Assembly (NCBI GenBank): GCA_963693285.1
Contig: OY848926.1
Span: 1,741,001-1,805,000, forward strand
Length of the DNA stretch: 64,000 nt
Direction: 5' to 3'
Source: Xestospongia muta
Lineage: Eukaryota; Porifera; Demospongiae; Haplosclerida; Petrosiidae
A program made the translations under genes and the position numbers. Each line of letters opens with the position of its first letter. Positions within the stretch are counted from its first letter, which is position 1. The notes beneath the pieces were generated by a model that saw nothing but the letters and a program-made list of their open reading frames with translations, was not told the origin of the DNA and did not search any database. Shown here piece after piece: positions 1-11,443 of this stretch.

Positions 1-3000
1 AATGACATAACCTTCGTTGAGGGCATGGTTCAGTAAACCAGAATAATCTGTAAAACAATCAGTGATCATATAATGAGATAACAAATAGTGTAGTATACTT
101 ACCAGGTACTTCATCTTCATTAAAAAAGAAAACTTTATATTTTAATTGAGACTCAACTTGACTACAGTTTCCCAACACTTTGTTTTCTTCAACAATCAGA
201 GGAATCATACTGATAATAGCAGGTACTTCAATTGTTGCCAGTGACAAGAGGTCAGCGTATTTGGATTTGAATTTGAAGACATCCTCTAAAGCAAATGGAA
301 GAAAAGTACCAATGTTAGAGCCACAAGACCATTTCCCTCTTTGAGTTGACCACAATACGAATGTATCTGAGCTAATCTTGTATGGAGTAGGTGGAGGAAC
401 TCGTTTAGATTGATGTCGATTAATGTCAATGAAAAATAGTTTTGGTTTTCCTTGAAGCGTAGGACACTGCTGTACTTTCTCTACTAGTTCATAGATATTG
501 ACAAAATGATGATCATTACAATACATATAGTGGTCATTACGTCCATTATATGATATACAACAGACAAAGCTGTCATAAGTTGTGTGATCCATACTAGCTA
601 TCTCTTCCACTAGTTGTATCATTTGTGTACTAGTAACATTAGTGTGGTGTTGAACTGAATATTGTAAGTACTGGAAAATACTTGTTAGCTTTGAAGAATT
701 AGCTCGTCCTCCTGTTACTGGATGACCATCATCGCTTTCATATACAACAACCAGTGCAATACCATGTGGTCTGGCATTCATAGGATAACCTGGTGTTGGT
801 GTCTCTTTTATACTTTTAGAGTAACGGACAACACACTCCACAGGAAGGAAAACTCCATGTCCCTTAGGACAAGTAAAATAAAAAGCATCACCATAGCAAC
901 CACTAGGGTACTGATTATCTGTAGTAACTAGAGTGTCCTGTTAAAAGATAACAGAGGAAATTATGATATAAAGTTTTACACTCTATATTAATTACTATAC
1001 ATATATATGATCACCTAGGAGGTATCATTGTTATTACAATGATCTAGTACATTATAACATTTGGATGAGTTTGTCATTTGTGAATGATATAGTTAAATTA
1101 TTAACATCCAATAAAGAGAACATTAATTTGTAGAGATATTAATAGAAGTGACTTAATATCTGCTTTTAATTACTCAATTATAACTTATGTATATAAAATG
1201 TCATTGTTAATCCAATAAATCTATTAGGTAAATAATCTTTAAGTCCAGACTTGAAATCTCATTCTTAATTTGTATATATAACATTATTATGTGATCTGAA
1301 CATTCAAACACACATCAGTTATTATTTATTACTACATGTGACACAATCTTTAAAACTAAAACTCATTTAAATTACAACATATAACATCAAACTCAAACCA
1401 CTAGTGATATGAGACTTAGTCAGTGAACATTACAAATACATGTATATATACTCACTGTTTCTATTCCAGCAAAATATTGACTGTCACCAACAGGAGGTAA
1501 TGTTCCTAACCATCTCACTGTACCAGTGATATCAACTTCAGGTAATAACCAAGGAAGTGATACTGGCTTCATTCTATTAACAACTCCAGCTACAAATGTC
1601 CAAAACTCTACTGGTATAAATACTCTATCTCCCATAGAGAGAAGGATGGCTTCATCAATGAACGGCAGAGACACTGATAGTCTGATAATACAAGATAATA
1701 TCAGTGATCATACAATACATTATAGAGGATATAGTAGATGGAATATACTTTGTCTGTCATACTGTATACAACATGTACTAAGTACTACATCATTACATAC
1801 TATTAATATTTCTAATTAGAACACTCTATTAATACTCTCTAAACGAGGATGATACATATTGTTACTATAGTAACATCTCACTAGTCATCTTATATATACT
1901 GGTACTTACTGTGTAGTAGTAGGTACTTGATATGTAACATTCTTCTTAACAACAGAATGATCATCAGTCTAAAATGATATAGAACTAATAACTATGATAT
2001 GAAGTTATAGATGAAGTCATGAACTAATATTATCTATGATAAACACATTTAGACTACACATCAGTAATCACTTAATGTTAAAAAGTAGCTCAAGAGAATG
2101 AACAACTTCAAAGGACTTATGTATTTAGCCCCTCCTATTTTTATCGTCAGATTACAAATATTATACTCTATTCACATTGAGAATGACTACAAGTTATAAC
2201 ACTTAGCTAGTAGTCATTCTTAACTTAAACAGATAATATATGTGGATTGACCAAGTTCACAGTGTGTATTCATATGACAATAAGTTAATATATTGTTGTA
2301 TATTATGATAATACTGATTACCACTCTCTAATACTATACATTAACTATATACAGTAAACTATCTAATGTACTAATAGCTACTATGATAAGAGATGTATAA
2401 AGAAATTATAGGGCTGCTTATAAATTAAATTTAAATTGAGTTGGATCATGGCAACTCCTTCAATCAAACTTGGCTGACTAACTCAACTTTTTAAGTTTGC
2501 ATCAGTCAATCATATCCTCTCTCTATGTAGGGTGTCCAACCATAACTCAACATACAAACATTTCGTATAAAACCTTGGTATACAAAGAACTCTCACCTTG
2601 TTTATAATGTATGCGAAGTTTGCAATAATTTCATTTTCTCAATGCTTCATAATGATAATTTTACTGTGCACAACTCAATTGAGGCATATTTTGGTCACAT
2701 GACATTGACTAATTGATATTATTGCCAACTCAAACGTTTACAGGACATTTTATTTAAGTCAAGAATTTAAATTGGAATCACATAACATTCCTGTGGAATA
2801 GTACAAGAAAAGAAGTCGAATAGGGCACTTAAGTGCTGCATACTGTATGCCAACGTCATTGATCACGTGACCAAAATATGCCTCAATTGATTCGTGCACA
2901 GTAAAATTATCATTATGAAGCATTGAGAAAACAAAATTATTGCAAACTTTGCATACATTATAAACAAGGTGAGGGCTCTTCGTATACTAAAAATTTAGAC

Positions 3001-3120
3001 GAAATGTTTGTATGTTGAGTTATGGTTGGACACCCTACTCTATGTTAGCACTAACCAATACATTGTACATAGAGAACTTACATTAGTAGGTCGGTCTTCT
3101 TTACTCTCTTGCTGGCCCAT
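1..3120 (-). CDS. Gene A (partial): CAP-Gly / pseudo-caspase / GTPase family protein, 5' part
   Basis: Seen: exons at 3082-3120, 1910-1968, 1456-1681, 103-937 and the start of the GTPase exon at 1-47; the rest lies left of the window. Exon 1 encodes MGQQESKEDRPTN, a possible N-myristoylation start (Gly2, Ser6). Exons 3 and 4 together form a CAP-Gly-like fold resembling that of CYLD (GTVRWLG, then YFTCPKGHGVFL). The rest of exon 4 is caspase-like: YPMNARPHGIAL, SFVCC, then GKPKLFFIDINR where active caspases have GKPKLFFIQACRG. The catalytic Cys is therefore Asn, and the His position is also Asn (SYNG instead of SHG). The caspase exon is two codons shorter than in genes B-D. Phases close exactly at every junction. 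Intron 1 carries a MITE. Function is not known; the architecture suggests a non-catalytic death-fold signalling adaptor. Confidence 0.72.
2530..3035. mobile_element. MITE-like element with ~190-bp terminal inverted repeats, in intron 1 of gene A
   Basis: The ends are GGGTGTCCAACC and GGTTGGACACCC, flanked by TA on both sides (2528-2529 and 3036-3037), the usual Tc1/mariner-type target duplication. The inverted similarity extends far inward: the segment with ACTCAACATACAAACATTTC near 2540 is mirrored near 3005, and the block around TATTTTGGTCAC at 2685-2696 is mirrored at about 2868-2880. There is no coding capacity. Genes B and D lack it at the matching site, so insertion post-dates the duplication. 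Confidence 0.85.
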
Positions 3121-3275
3121 TTCAACAGGTTAACAAAAAAAGGATCAGAATATTCTAGCTAGGGCTCGAGCAAATTAAAATTGTCAAGTAAATTAGTTAG
3201 ATCTAATTAGCCACAGTCATTCACACTAAATCACCCACTACAATCAAAGATGGCTGTTGAACGAGTTGGAACAAT

Positions 3276-3420
3276 TGCAGAAACAACTTCGTTAATAAAT
3301 TATATTATAATCTCGTAAGGTTGAATTTTTTTCAATAAATCCTCTCTACTAGGATGCCATAATCTATCTAGTATTCTTTCTATAATACACTGACATACTA
3401 TATGATCTGGTATACATATA
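3276..3420 (-). pseudogene. Rearranged relic of the TADA1 last exon next to gene A
   Basis: The stretch 3341-3420 matches, with substitutions, the middle of the TADA1 last exon (compare 28705-28785), in the same orientation. The stretch 3276-3316 matches the 3' end of that exon and its flank, but in the opposite orientation. The piece has no open frame and is shorter than the relic beside gene B. It is best read as debris of the ancestral duplication that carried gene plus TADA1 3' end. Confidence 0.7.
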
Positions 3421-3612
3421 AGGGACAAGACATAGTTAACACATCAATACTATATAACCAACCTTCAATCAGAGTAGTATCCAGCTGTCTGATGATTGCA
3501 TAACATGTAAAACTCAGAGTAACAGCAACTAAGTGAGAGTTCTGTTCTTCTATCCCTCAATTTTAGTCTAAACGATATCGAGTACTCTTCATACAACAGA
3601 CCTAGATACTTG

Positions 3613-3614
<2 letters not shown>

Positions 3615-3677
<63 letters not shown>

Positions 3678-3691
3678 TGTGTATATATATG
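3615..3691. repeat. (TG)n microsatellite
   Basis: About 75 bases of alternating T and G with one A interruption, ending in a short TA run. It lies in the sequence between the TADA1 relic and the 3' flank of gene B, which is not shared with the other units. Confidence 0.95.
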
Positions 3692-3994
3692 TAAATCCAG
3701 TGTTTATATTAATATTTCATTATTAGAAAATGAAAAACAGTTTTGTGTACTGTCACTGTCTCCATTACTGGAAGACACAACTACCCTAGCAGATTAGTAA
3801 GTATAATATCACTTTACTAACTACACTAGTAACTACACTTAGTTATAGAATTATGACAAGATCTACCCTATCATTTATATTATCACTCTCTATATAACTA
3901 GTTTATTATCACTATATCAATAGTGTTAAATTAATACTATAATAAGAGTAATATAATATAATATAATAGAGTGTCTATGGTATTATTTTATTAG

Positions 3995-4099
3995 GCTCCA
4001 GCAGCTGTTCTTAATTTGTCATGGGAAAGTTGTTCTGAGAGCAGATCATATGAAGACATATTTAAACCAGATCTTGTTCAAAGAATACAAGATCTTTAA
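3995..4099 (+). other. Possible terminal coding exon of an unrecognised gene
   Basis: A pyrimidine-rich acceptor ending TTATTAG is followed by 35 codons ending in TAA. The peptide starts APAAVLNLSWES and ends LVQRIQDL; I do not recognise it. An upstream piece (about 3738-3809) ends in a good GTAAGT donor and could join in phase, but its own start is unclear. Downstream of gene D only the last codons of this exon recur (21009-21032), so the duplicated block begins inside it. It may be the broken end of a gene that once flanked the original block. Confidence 0.25.
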
Positions 4100-5077
4100 C
4101 TATATTGTTGTAATATAAGAGTTGTCTGATTCTATAAAATTAACTGTATAGTTTTAAAACTTTTTCTAGTTTATTTAGAATCTGATAATAATTCATCAGA
4201 TACATATACTAAATGGAGTTGTACATTTAATATATAAAGAACTAATATACATAATACATATATAATATTTAATACACTCTTATTACATGTACACACATAT
4301 TAACATCATTTTATATATACAGTACTGAACTGTACATAATATAAAATAGACTAATAACATATGAACATATAATGTTATAGTCTCAGTAGATACTTTGACA
4401 GAGTCTTACTAAGTGATATATAAAGTGATCATACTTTAGTATAAAGAGATAATGTTGATCTTATTAATAATAGGTAAGGTAATGGATTACTAAAGGAAGA
4501 GGAGATAAAACTAATACAATGTCTGTAGTTATTATAATAGAACAGTTAATAATGACATCAGTTTAATTTACTTCATATATAGTGTCATAACTCTATATAT
4601 AAAGTTGTAGTATATACAAGATCTATCTACTATAATATAGTGATATTAATAGTTAGTGTTACTATAAATAGAACTGAGGATACATAGGTAAATATGTAAA
4701 ACTGTTAGCCACTCCCACATAGTACAATGTAATCAGGTATATAATATGTTGTCAATTAGTGGTTAAATAGTGGTTAATTGTTGTTCAATAGGTTTATCTG
4801 AACTAGTCATCTCTATGAGTCATGGTGCCTGGTGCCTGATGTGACTGGTCGATATCTGTCATTAATGATACAGATAATATGTTGTCAATTGTTGTCAATT
4901 AGTGATTTCTTTTCAAATGATAAAGAACATTCTTTTCTATTAAAATATTTAATTACATAAATATATAAAATACTCAAATAGGATTTCTGAAAATAGAACA
5001 TTTCAAAACAAAAGTAAGTTATTAACAAACAAAACTTTAACAAAACAAAGGAGATAACACAGTCATATTACTATGTT
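4100..5077. other. 3' flank of gene B, no gene seen
   Basis: Very AT-rich sequence, closely similar to 21033-22040 below gene D. I see no exon, RNA gene or element in it; its reading frames are short. It contains small direct repeats such as GTTGTCAATTAGTGGTTA around 4750 and 4880. Confidence 0.6.
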
Positions 5078-8000
5078 TTAAACATTGTACTTTTCCTCTA
5101 ATCTAGTACCAAGTTCATTGTTAATAGATTTCACAGCATTCACTAACCATCGTCTGTTAGGATATCCCTCTGAAGTCTCACAATCACAGTTCCACTTTAA
5201 CCACTCAGTAATCACATCACTTAGAGCATCATAAGGAGTAGAATGTCTACGATGATATTCAATAGATCTTACTGTAGTAATTGGTAACTTTAAAGCAGTT
5301 GCTAGTTTTTTATAATCAACTGCTATTTCTTGTACATCCTCCATTATGTCTGAATAGTGTGCTATACATAATAAAGAAATAAATAATAATTAAGTTGTCA
5401 ATACTTGTTAAAATTATATGTTTCATGTTCCAAGATGTTATATTAAATAAATACTCAATCATAAACTCACTTTGATTAAGAGTATCTTCTTGAATATCAT
5501 TATCTTCTTCATTATCTTCTTGACTGAGAGGGACTGTAATCAAACAAATTATTAATTATAAAAACATATTTCAGTAAGATTTTATTAATTAATTTAATGG
5601 TAAAAATTATTCTCTTATCCAGGACCAGTATAGTATAATTGTTACAATAATCATATAGTCAAAATATTTAAGTGTCACTACCATTAACCTTGTTCTAAAA
5701 TTGGCTCATTACAGACTGTTTCTCTTAGCCAGACACCTTGACGTAATGGGTTGATATCATCTACAGAAGCACCATCATCACAACATGTCACTTTCTTCTT
5801 TGTATCATTTGGACAACAAAGATGATCACTTGTTTTATGTATTGTACAATGAAAGTTCTCTTGAGGTATTGAAAGAATTGGCTTATATCGAAATTTCTTG
5901 ACAACAGCATCGATTCCTTCTTTGATCGATTTTCTAATAATACAGCATTTCTCTGCAGGACCAGAGTAATATATCTCCAGCCAATAAATAGCATCTACTA
6001 ATAGAACTGCACCTCCCAGACCAGTACACGTTAAACGGATAGCGTTACGATATTGTAGCTTGCCAGATACAGGAGGTTGGAGATCAAACTTGATGGAACA
6101 TTTCGGACGAAGAAGGTTGACAACTAATGCAGGAAATAGTCCTTGAGGTAGAGGACACATACCCCACGTAAGAACAAGAGGGTCTGTGTTCTTATTAAAA
6201 ATATATATCAAGGACTCAGAGAGAGTTGTGGTTGGTAAAACACAAGGGATAAAGTACTTCCCTTCTTGAGGTAAAGCAGCAATGATAAATACATCTTCCA
6301 TTAATTTAAGAAAATCATCTGGTGAGAACTCTGGAGAAAATCCTTGAGACAAGACTGATGTCAGTAACTCTCCTTGAAATATTCCTTCAGTCTTCAGTTG
6401 TTTATGAACACCTGATGGAATATTGATACCATTATCCTCTAAATGATCCACAGCATCAGCAAAAGAGATGCTGATTAACTCTGACAGCTTATCAAATAAT
6501 GGTTGTGGGTGTAAAAATACAACATTAGGAAGGACTTGAGGAAAGTACAGGAAGATGGTAAGATCATGATAGTACATCAACGCTGCCTCTACATCTTGAG
6601 AAACCATCTTGAGAGCCTCACCAATTCTCAAACATTCAGACTTGCTGATAATCTTTGTCTGAGAGGTCTTTTGGAGTTGGTCTAAATCTAGCTGGAATAA
6701 AAACCATCGAGCTGGGATTTCTGCCTCTATGTAAGACTGGCATATCTTGCGACGAATCAAATCAGCCATTTTAATCTCCTCCTCACTTCGACCAATTGCA
6801 TTGATTGGAAAGATCATCTTCTCACCACATTGACGATAACATACTATCATCTCACTAAATCTACCCAAAGTTGACCAGAGAATGCCATTTTTATCATCTA
6901 ATGACTCACTACACTCACCAATCTTATCCAAATATGTCCCCAGTACTATAAACTGAGGCTCTTTATGGGAAAGATTGATGTAAATGTTACGTAGATCAGG
7001 TGGATTAACAGATGCTAATGAACGACATGATGCTTCAAGGAGTTGTAAGTGAGTGATCTGTCGTTCCACTGGTGGACCTATACGCTCTCCTTTGACGCTG
7101 TAAAAGTACTTGGGCTTGTCTTTAAGCTTTTCATTTAGCTTGAGTGTGAGAATATTGATTGGATTATAATGCAATAATGCCGGAGCAATATCGATGAATG
7201 CAGCCTGACCACCTGAATCTACACAGTAGACCCAGTGTGTTTCATAAAGAGCAGGAGACTTCTGTACAATAGGTAAGAGTTGAACTACCTCCTGAGTTGC
7301 TGGAGACAACAAAGGTGTTTCATTAGGTTGAGAATTTTCTTTGGTGAGTGTGGTAACTGTAGAGGTAACATCAATTTTTTCATCAGAAATATCTTGATTA
7401 ACATATTCATCTTCAAGTGTTTCAACTTCTTCTTCTGTTATCATTGTTCTAGTCTTCAATCCTACTTTCATTGTTTGAGCAACCATACCTTTAAGAGACT
7501 CATAGTCTACTTTATTCCAACACTGAATAGACTGATCACCTCCTGCTGTCATACTGGTGATCTCTACCTTTCTTACTTCAGGTGCTACAGTCACTGGTGT
7601 ACTGTCATGAGTGTAAGGTGGAGGTTCATTGAGGAGGAGCTTTATAATAGATGATTTTCCAGACCCAGGAGGACCACAGAGAGTGAGTTTAGTCAACTTA
7701 ACAATGACATAACCTTCATTGAGGGCATGGTTCAGTAAACCAGAATAATCTGTAAAACAACCAGTGATCATATAATGAGATAACAAATAGTGTAGTATAC
7801 TTACCAGGTACTTCATCTTCATTAAAAAAGAGAAATTTATATTTTAATTGAGACTCAACTTGACTACATTTTCCAATAATTCCTGTTGTTTCAGAGAAGT
7901 ATGGAGGAATCATACTGATAATAGTAGGTACTTCAATTGTTGCCATTGACTCGAGGTCACTGTACTTGGATTTGAATTTGAAGACATCCTCTAAAGCTAA

Positions 8001-10337
8001 TGTAAGGTAACTCCCAATGTTAGTATTACCATATCTTTTCTCTCTTTGAGTTGACCACAATATGAATGTATCTGATCCAATCTTGTATGGAGTAATCGGA
8101 GGAGCTCGTTTATCGTGATCTCGATTAATGTCAATGAAAAATAGTTTTGGTTTTCCTTGAAGTGTAGGACAATGTTGTACTTTCTCTACTAGTTCATAGA
8201 TATTCACAAAATTAAAATCATTACAATACATATAGTGGTCATTACGTCCATCACCAATCATAAAACAGACAAAGCTGTCATAGGCTGTGTGATCCATACT
8301 AGCTATCTCTTCCACTAGCTGTATCATTTGCGTACTAGTAACATCAGTGTGGTGTTGAACTGAATATTGTAAGTACTGGAAAATACTTGTTAACTTTGAA
8401 GAATTAGATTGTCCTCCTTTGTATGGACGACCATTAGGATGGTTTTCACATACAGCAACCAGTGCAATACCATGTGGTCTGGCATTCATAGGATAAGCTG
8501 GTGTTGGTGTCTCTTTTAGATTTTTAGAGTAACGGACAACACATTCTACAGGAAGGAAAACTCCATGTCCCTTAGGACAAGTAAAACAACAAACATCACC
8601 ATAGCAACCACTAGGGTACTTATTATCTCTAGCAACTGGAATGTCCTGTTAAAAGATAACAGAGGAAATTATGATATAAAGTTTTACACTCTATATTAAT
8701 TACTATACATATATATGATCACCTAGGAGGTATCATTGTTATTACAATGATCTAGTACATTATAACATTTGAATGAGTTTGTCATTTGTGAATGATATAG
8801 TTAAATTATTAACATCCAATAAAGAGGACATTAATTTGTAGAGATATTAATAGAAGTGACTTAATATCTGCTTTTAATTACTCAATTATAACTTATGTAT
8901 ATAAAATATCATTGTTAATTAAATAAATCTATTAGATAAATATTCTTTAAGTCCAGACTTGAAATGTCATTCTTAATTTGTATATATAACATTATTATGT
9001 GATCTGAACATTCAAACACACATCAGTTATTACTTATTACTACATGTGACACAATCTTTAAAACTAAAACTGATTAAAATTACAACATATAACATCAAAC
9101 TCAAACCCCTAGTGATATGAGACTTAGTCAGTCAACATTACAAATACATGTATATATACTCACTGTTTCTATTCCAGCAAAATATTGACTGTCACCAACA
9201 GGAGGTAATGTTCCTAACCATCTCACTGTACCAGTGATATCAACTTCAGGTATTAACCAAGGAGGTGGTTTTCTGAACCTTTTATTGACAAATCCAGCTA
9301 CATACTTCCAAAACTCTACTGGTATAAATACTCTATCTCCCACAGAGAGAAGGATGGATTCATCAATGAATGGCAGAGACACTGATAGTCTGACAATACA
9401 AGATAATATCAGTGATCATACAATACATTATAGAGGATATAGTAGATGGAATATACTTTGTCTGTCATACTGTATACAACATGTACTAAGTACTACATCA
9501 TTACATACTATTAATATTTCTAATTGGAACACTCTATTAATACTCTCTATACAAGGATGATACATATTGTTACTATAGTAATATCTCACTAGTCATCTTA
9601 TATGTACTGGTACTTACTGTGTAGTAGTAGGTACTTGATATATAACAGAATGATCATCAGTCTAAAATGATATAGAACTAATAACTATGATATGAAGTTA
9701 TAGATGAAGTCATGAACTAATATTATCTATGATAAACACATTTAGACTACACATCAGTAATCACTTAATGTTAAAAAGTAGCTCAAGAGAATGAACAACT
9801 ACAAAAGACATGTGTATTTAGCCCCTCCTTTTTTTATTAGCAGGTTACAAATATTATACTCTATTCACATTGAGAATGACTGTAAGTTATAACACTTAGC
9901 TAGTGGTCATACTCAACTTAAACTGATAATATATGTGGATAGACAAGTGTATTAATATGACATGATGTTAATATATTGTTGTATATCATGATAATAGTGA
10001 TTACCACTCTCTAATACTATACATTAACTATACACAGTAAACTACCTAATGTACTAATAGCTGCTATGATAAGAGATGTATAAAGAAATTATAGGGCTGC
10101 TTTCAAATTTGAGCTGGATTGTAGCTGCTTATAAATCTACATTCAGCAGAGTTATAGCATTTACAATCCTTACAACAGTCCTGACAATGAAACTTAGCTA
10201 GTAACACTGACTAACTCAAGTTGTCAACTTTGAATCAGTTAGTCATATCCTCTCCCCTAGGATAGCACTAACTGATACACTGTATATAGAGAACTTACAT
10301 TAGTAGGCTGATCTTGCTTGCTCTGTTGCTGACCCAT
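5078..10337 (-). CDS. Gene B: CAP-Gly / pseudo-caspase / ROCO-like GTPase / Death protein, complete
   Basis: Seven exons: 10299-10337, 9618-9661, 9164-9389, 7805-8645, 5689-7749, 5471-5533 and 5078-5349. They join in frame to 1,181 residues. Residues 1-13 are MGQQQSKQDQPTN (possible myristoylation). About 40-145 are CAP-Gly-like, split between exons 3 and 4. About 155-383 are caspase-like, with KPKLFFIDINR replacing the Cys motif and GDG replacing SHG, so no catalytic dyad. Exon 5 starts with the P-loop GPPGSGKSS (409-417), then DSGGQ (G3) and GTYLDK (G4-like), with a COR-like tail. Exon 6 is an acidic linker. Exon 7 is a Death domain (DYKKLATALKLP, then ITEWLKWN). The donor after exon 5 is GTTAAT, weaker than GTTAGT in C and D; if unused, an immediate TAA ends the protein before the Death domain. 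The family assignment follows from recalled motifs; the role in signalling is inferred. Confidence 0.75.
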
Positions 10338-10544
10338 TTCGACAGATTAGCAAGAAAAGAATCAAAAAGAATGATCAGTACGAAGACAATAGTCTAAGAT
10401 AAGGGTCGAAACAAAAGGTCGATTAGTTAGCCACAGCTGCCACACCCAGTCACCCTCAAAAGATGGCTGTTACTGATATATGATATTTAAATAAGTTTTC
10501 ATGTTAAGTGAAAATGATTCAACATTACAAGATTATATAATTTA

Positions 10545-10870
10545 TTAATGAAGTTGTTTCTGCCATTGTTCTACTGACTGTCTACACAGTAACTCCTCTC
10601 TACTAGGATGCCATAATCTAGCTAGTATTCTTTCTATAATACACTGACATACACTATGATCTGGTATACATATTGTACCATTAACTTGTAGTGTGTCTAG
10701 TAAATTATATAGAGTAATAAATTTTGAGAGAGGTTCATGAGACATCATGGACATGTGTTCTGCTTCTAAAGCTTCTGTTTGTAATGCTTTACTAAATGGA
10801 CATATAAAGAGGACAAATGGATGAATAAAGTAGATAGAATGGATACATAATGAAAGAAATGGATAGATAA
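10545..10870 (-). pseudogene. Duplicated last exon of TADA1 (orphan 3' exon)
   Basis: The 69-codon frame at 10545-10754 (starting MSMMSHEPLSKFITLYN) is almost identical to the C-terminus of the intact TADA1 at 28660-28866, and the copy continues through the exon's acceptor into intron 2 before similarity stops near 10870. No exons 1-2 of TADA1 are present, so it cannot make the protein. It marks the right edge of the duplicated block. Confidence 0.88.
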
Positions 10871-11443
10871 ATCTGTCAAAGAAACTCAGAGATAAAAGAT
10901 ATAAAATGTAGCTATGGACAGACTTATAATAGTATATAACATTTTACATCAAGTTCATAGTATTAGAGGTATCATCTGTCCACATAATATTATTGATATA
11001 GTACTTGTTATGAACACCAGTGATAATGGTTGAAAATGATTTCTTTGTAAATAATCACATAATTATAAAAGTAATCAAACTACAAGAAAGGACACAATCA
11101 GTTAAATTAAATAGTTCACTACAATACAATACATGTACTATAAATAATAAATGAAGGACAAATTAATGAACAAAATTCAAAGTTAAATATTTATCATGAG
11201 ATGAAGGCACTCTTACATTGCTATTCAGAATAATCATCTTTTATAAAACTAAAAGAGAAGGACACAATTTGATAAGTCAAATAAACAAAATAAAAATTAA
11301 TATAAAGATATTATTGAAATGGTAAATAAAGTAGTCAAATACAAGGTACAGTAAAGGAAATTTTAAAAGGTCTAGTCTAAAGGGAAAAGATTTGCATTCA
11401 GACAAAATTCTTTTTGTAAAAGTAATTGGAAAATACCTTAGGT
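10871..11443. other. Spacer between the B block and gene C, no gene seen
   Basis: AT-rich sequence with no convincing exon on either strand. It is the 3' flank of gene C and is not shared with the other copies. Confidence 0.5.

Larger units (their letters stand above)
4073..10870. repeat. Segmental duplication, copy 1 (gene B block)
   Basis: From about 4073 to 10870 the sequence is nearly identical to 21009-28985, apart from the extra 1.1-kb tandem duplication inside the second copy. The block holds about 1 kb of 3' flank, all seven exons of the CAP-Gly/pseudo-caspase/GTPase/Death gene, its promoter, and the last exon plus part of intron 2 of TADA1. Introns and flanks are as similar as exons, so the duplication or subsequent gene conversion is recent. 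Confidence 0.85.

Noticed and set aside
1526..1819. Plus-strand frames opposite the CAP-Gly exon (also near 9234, 15804, 27317)
   Set aside because: Same reason: antisense to a well-supported exon.
7280..7654. Plus-strand frames opposite the GTPase exons (also 13899-14225, 24247-24621)
   Set aside because: They are shadows of the minus-strand coding sequence, conserved only because the exon is; no splice context or protein similarity.
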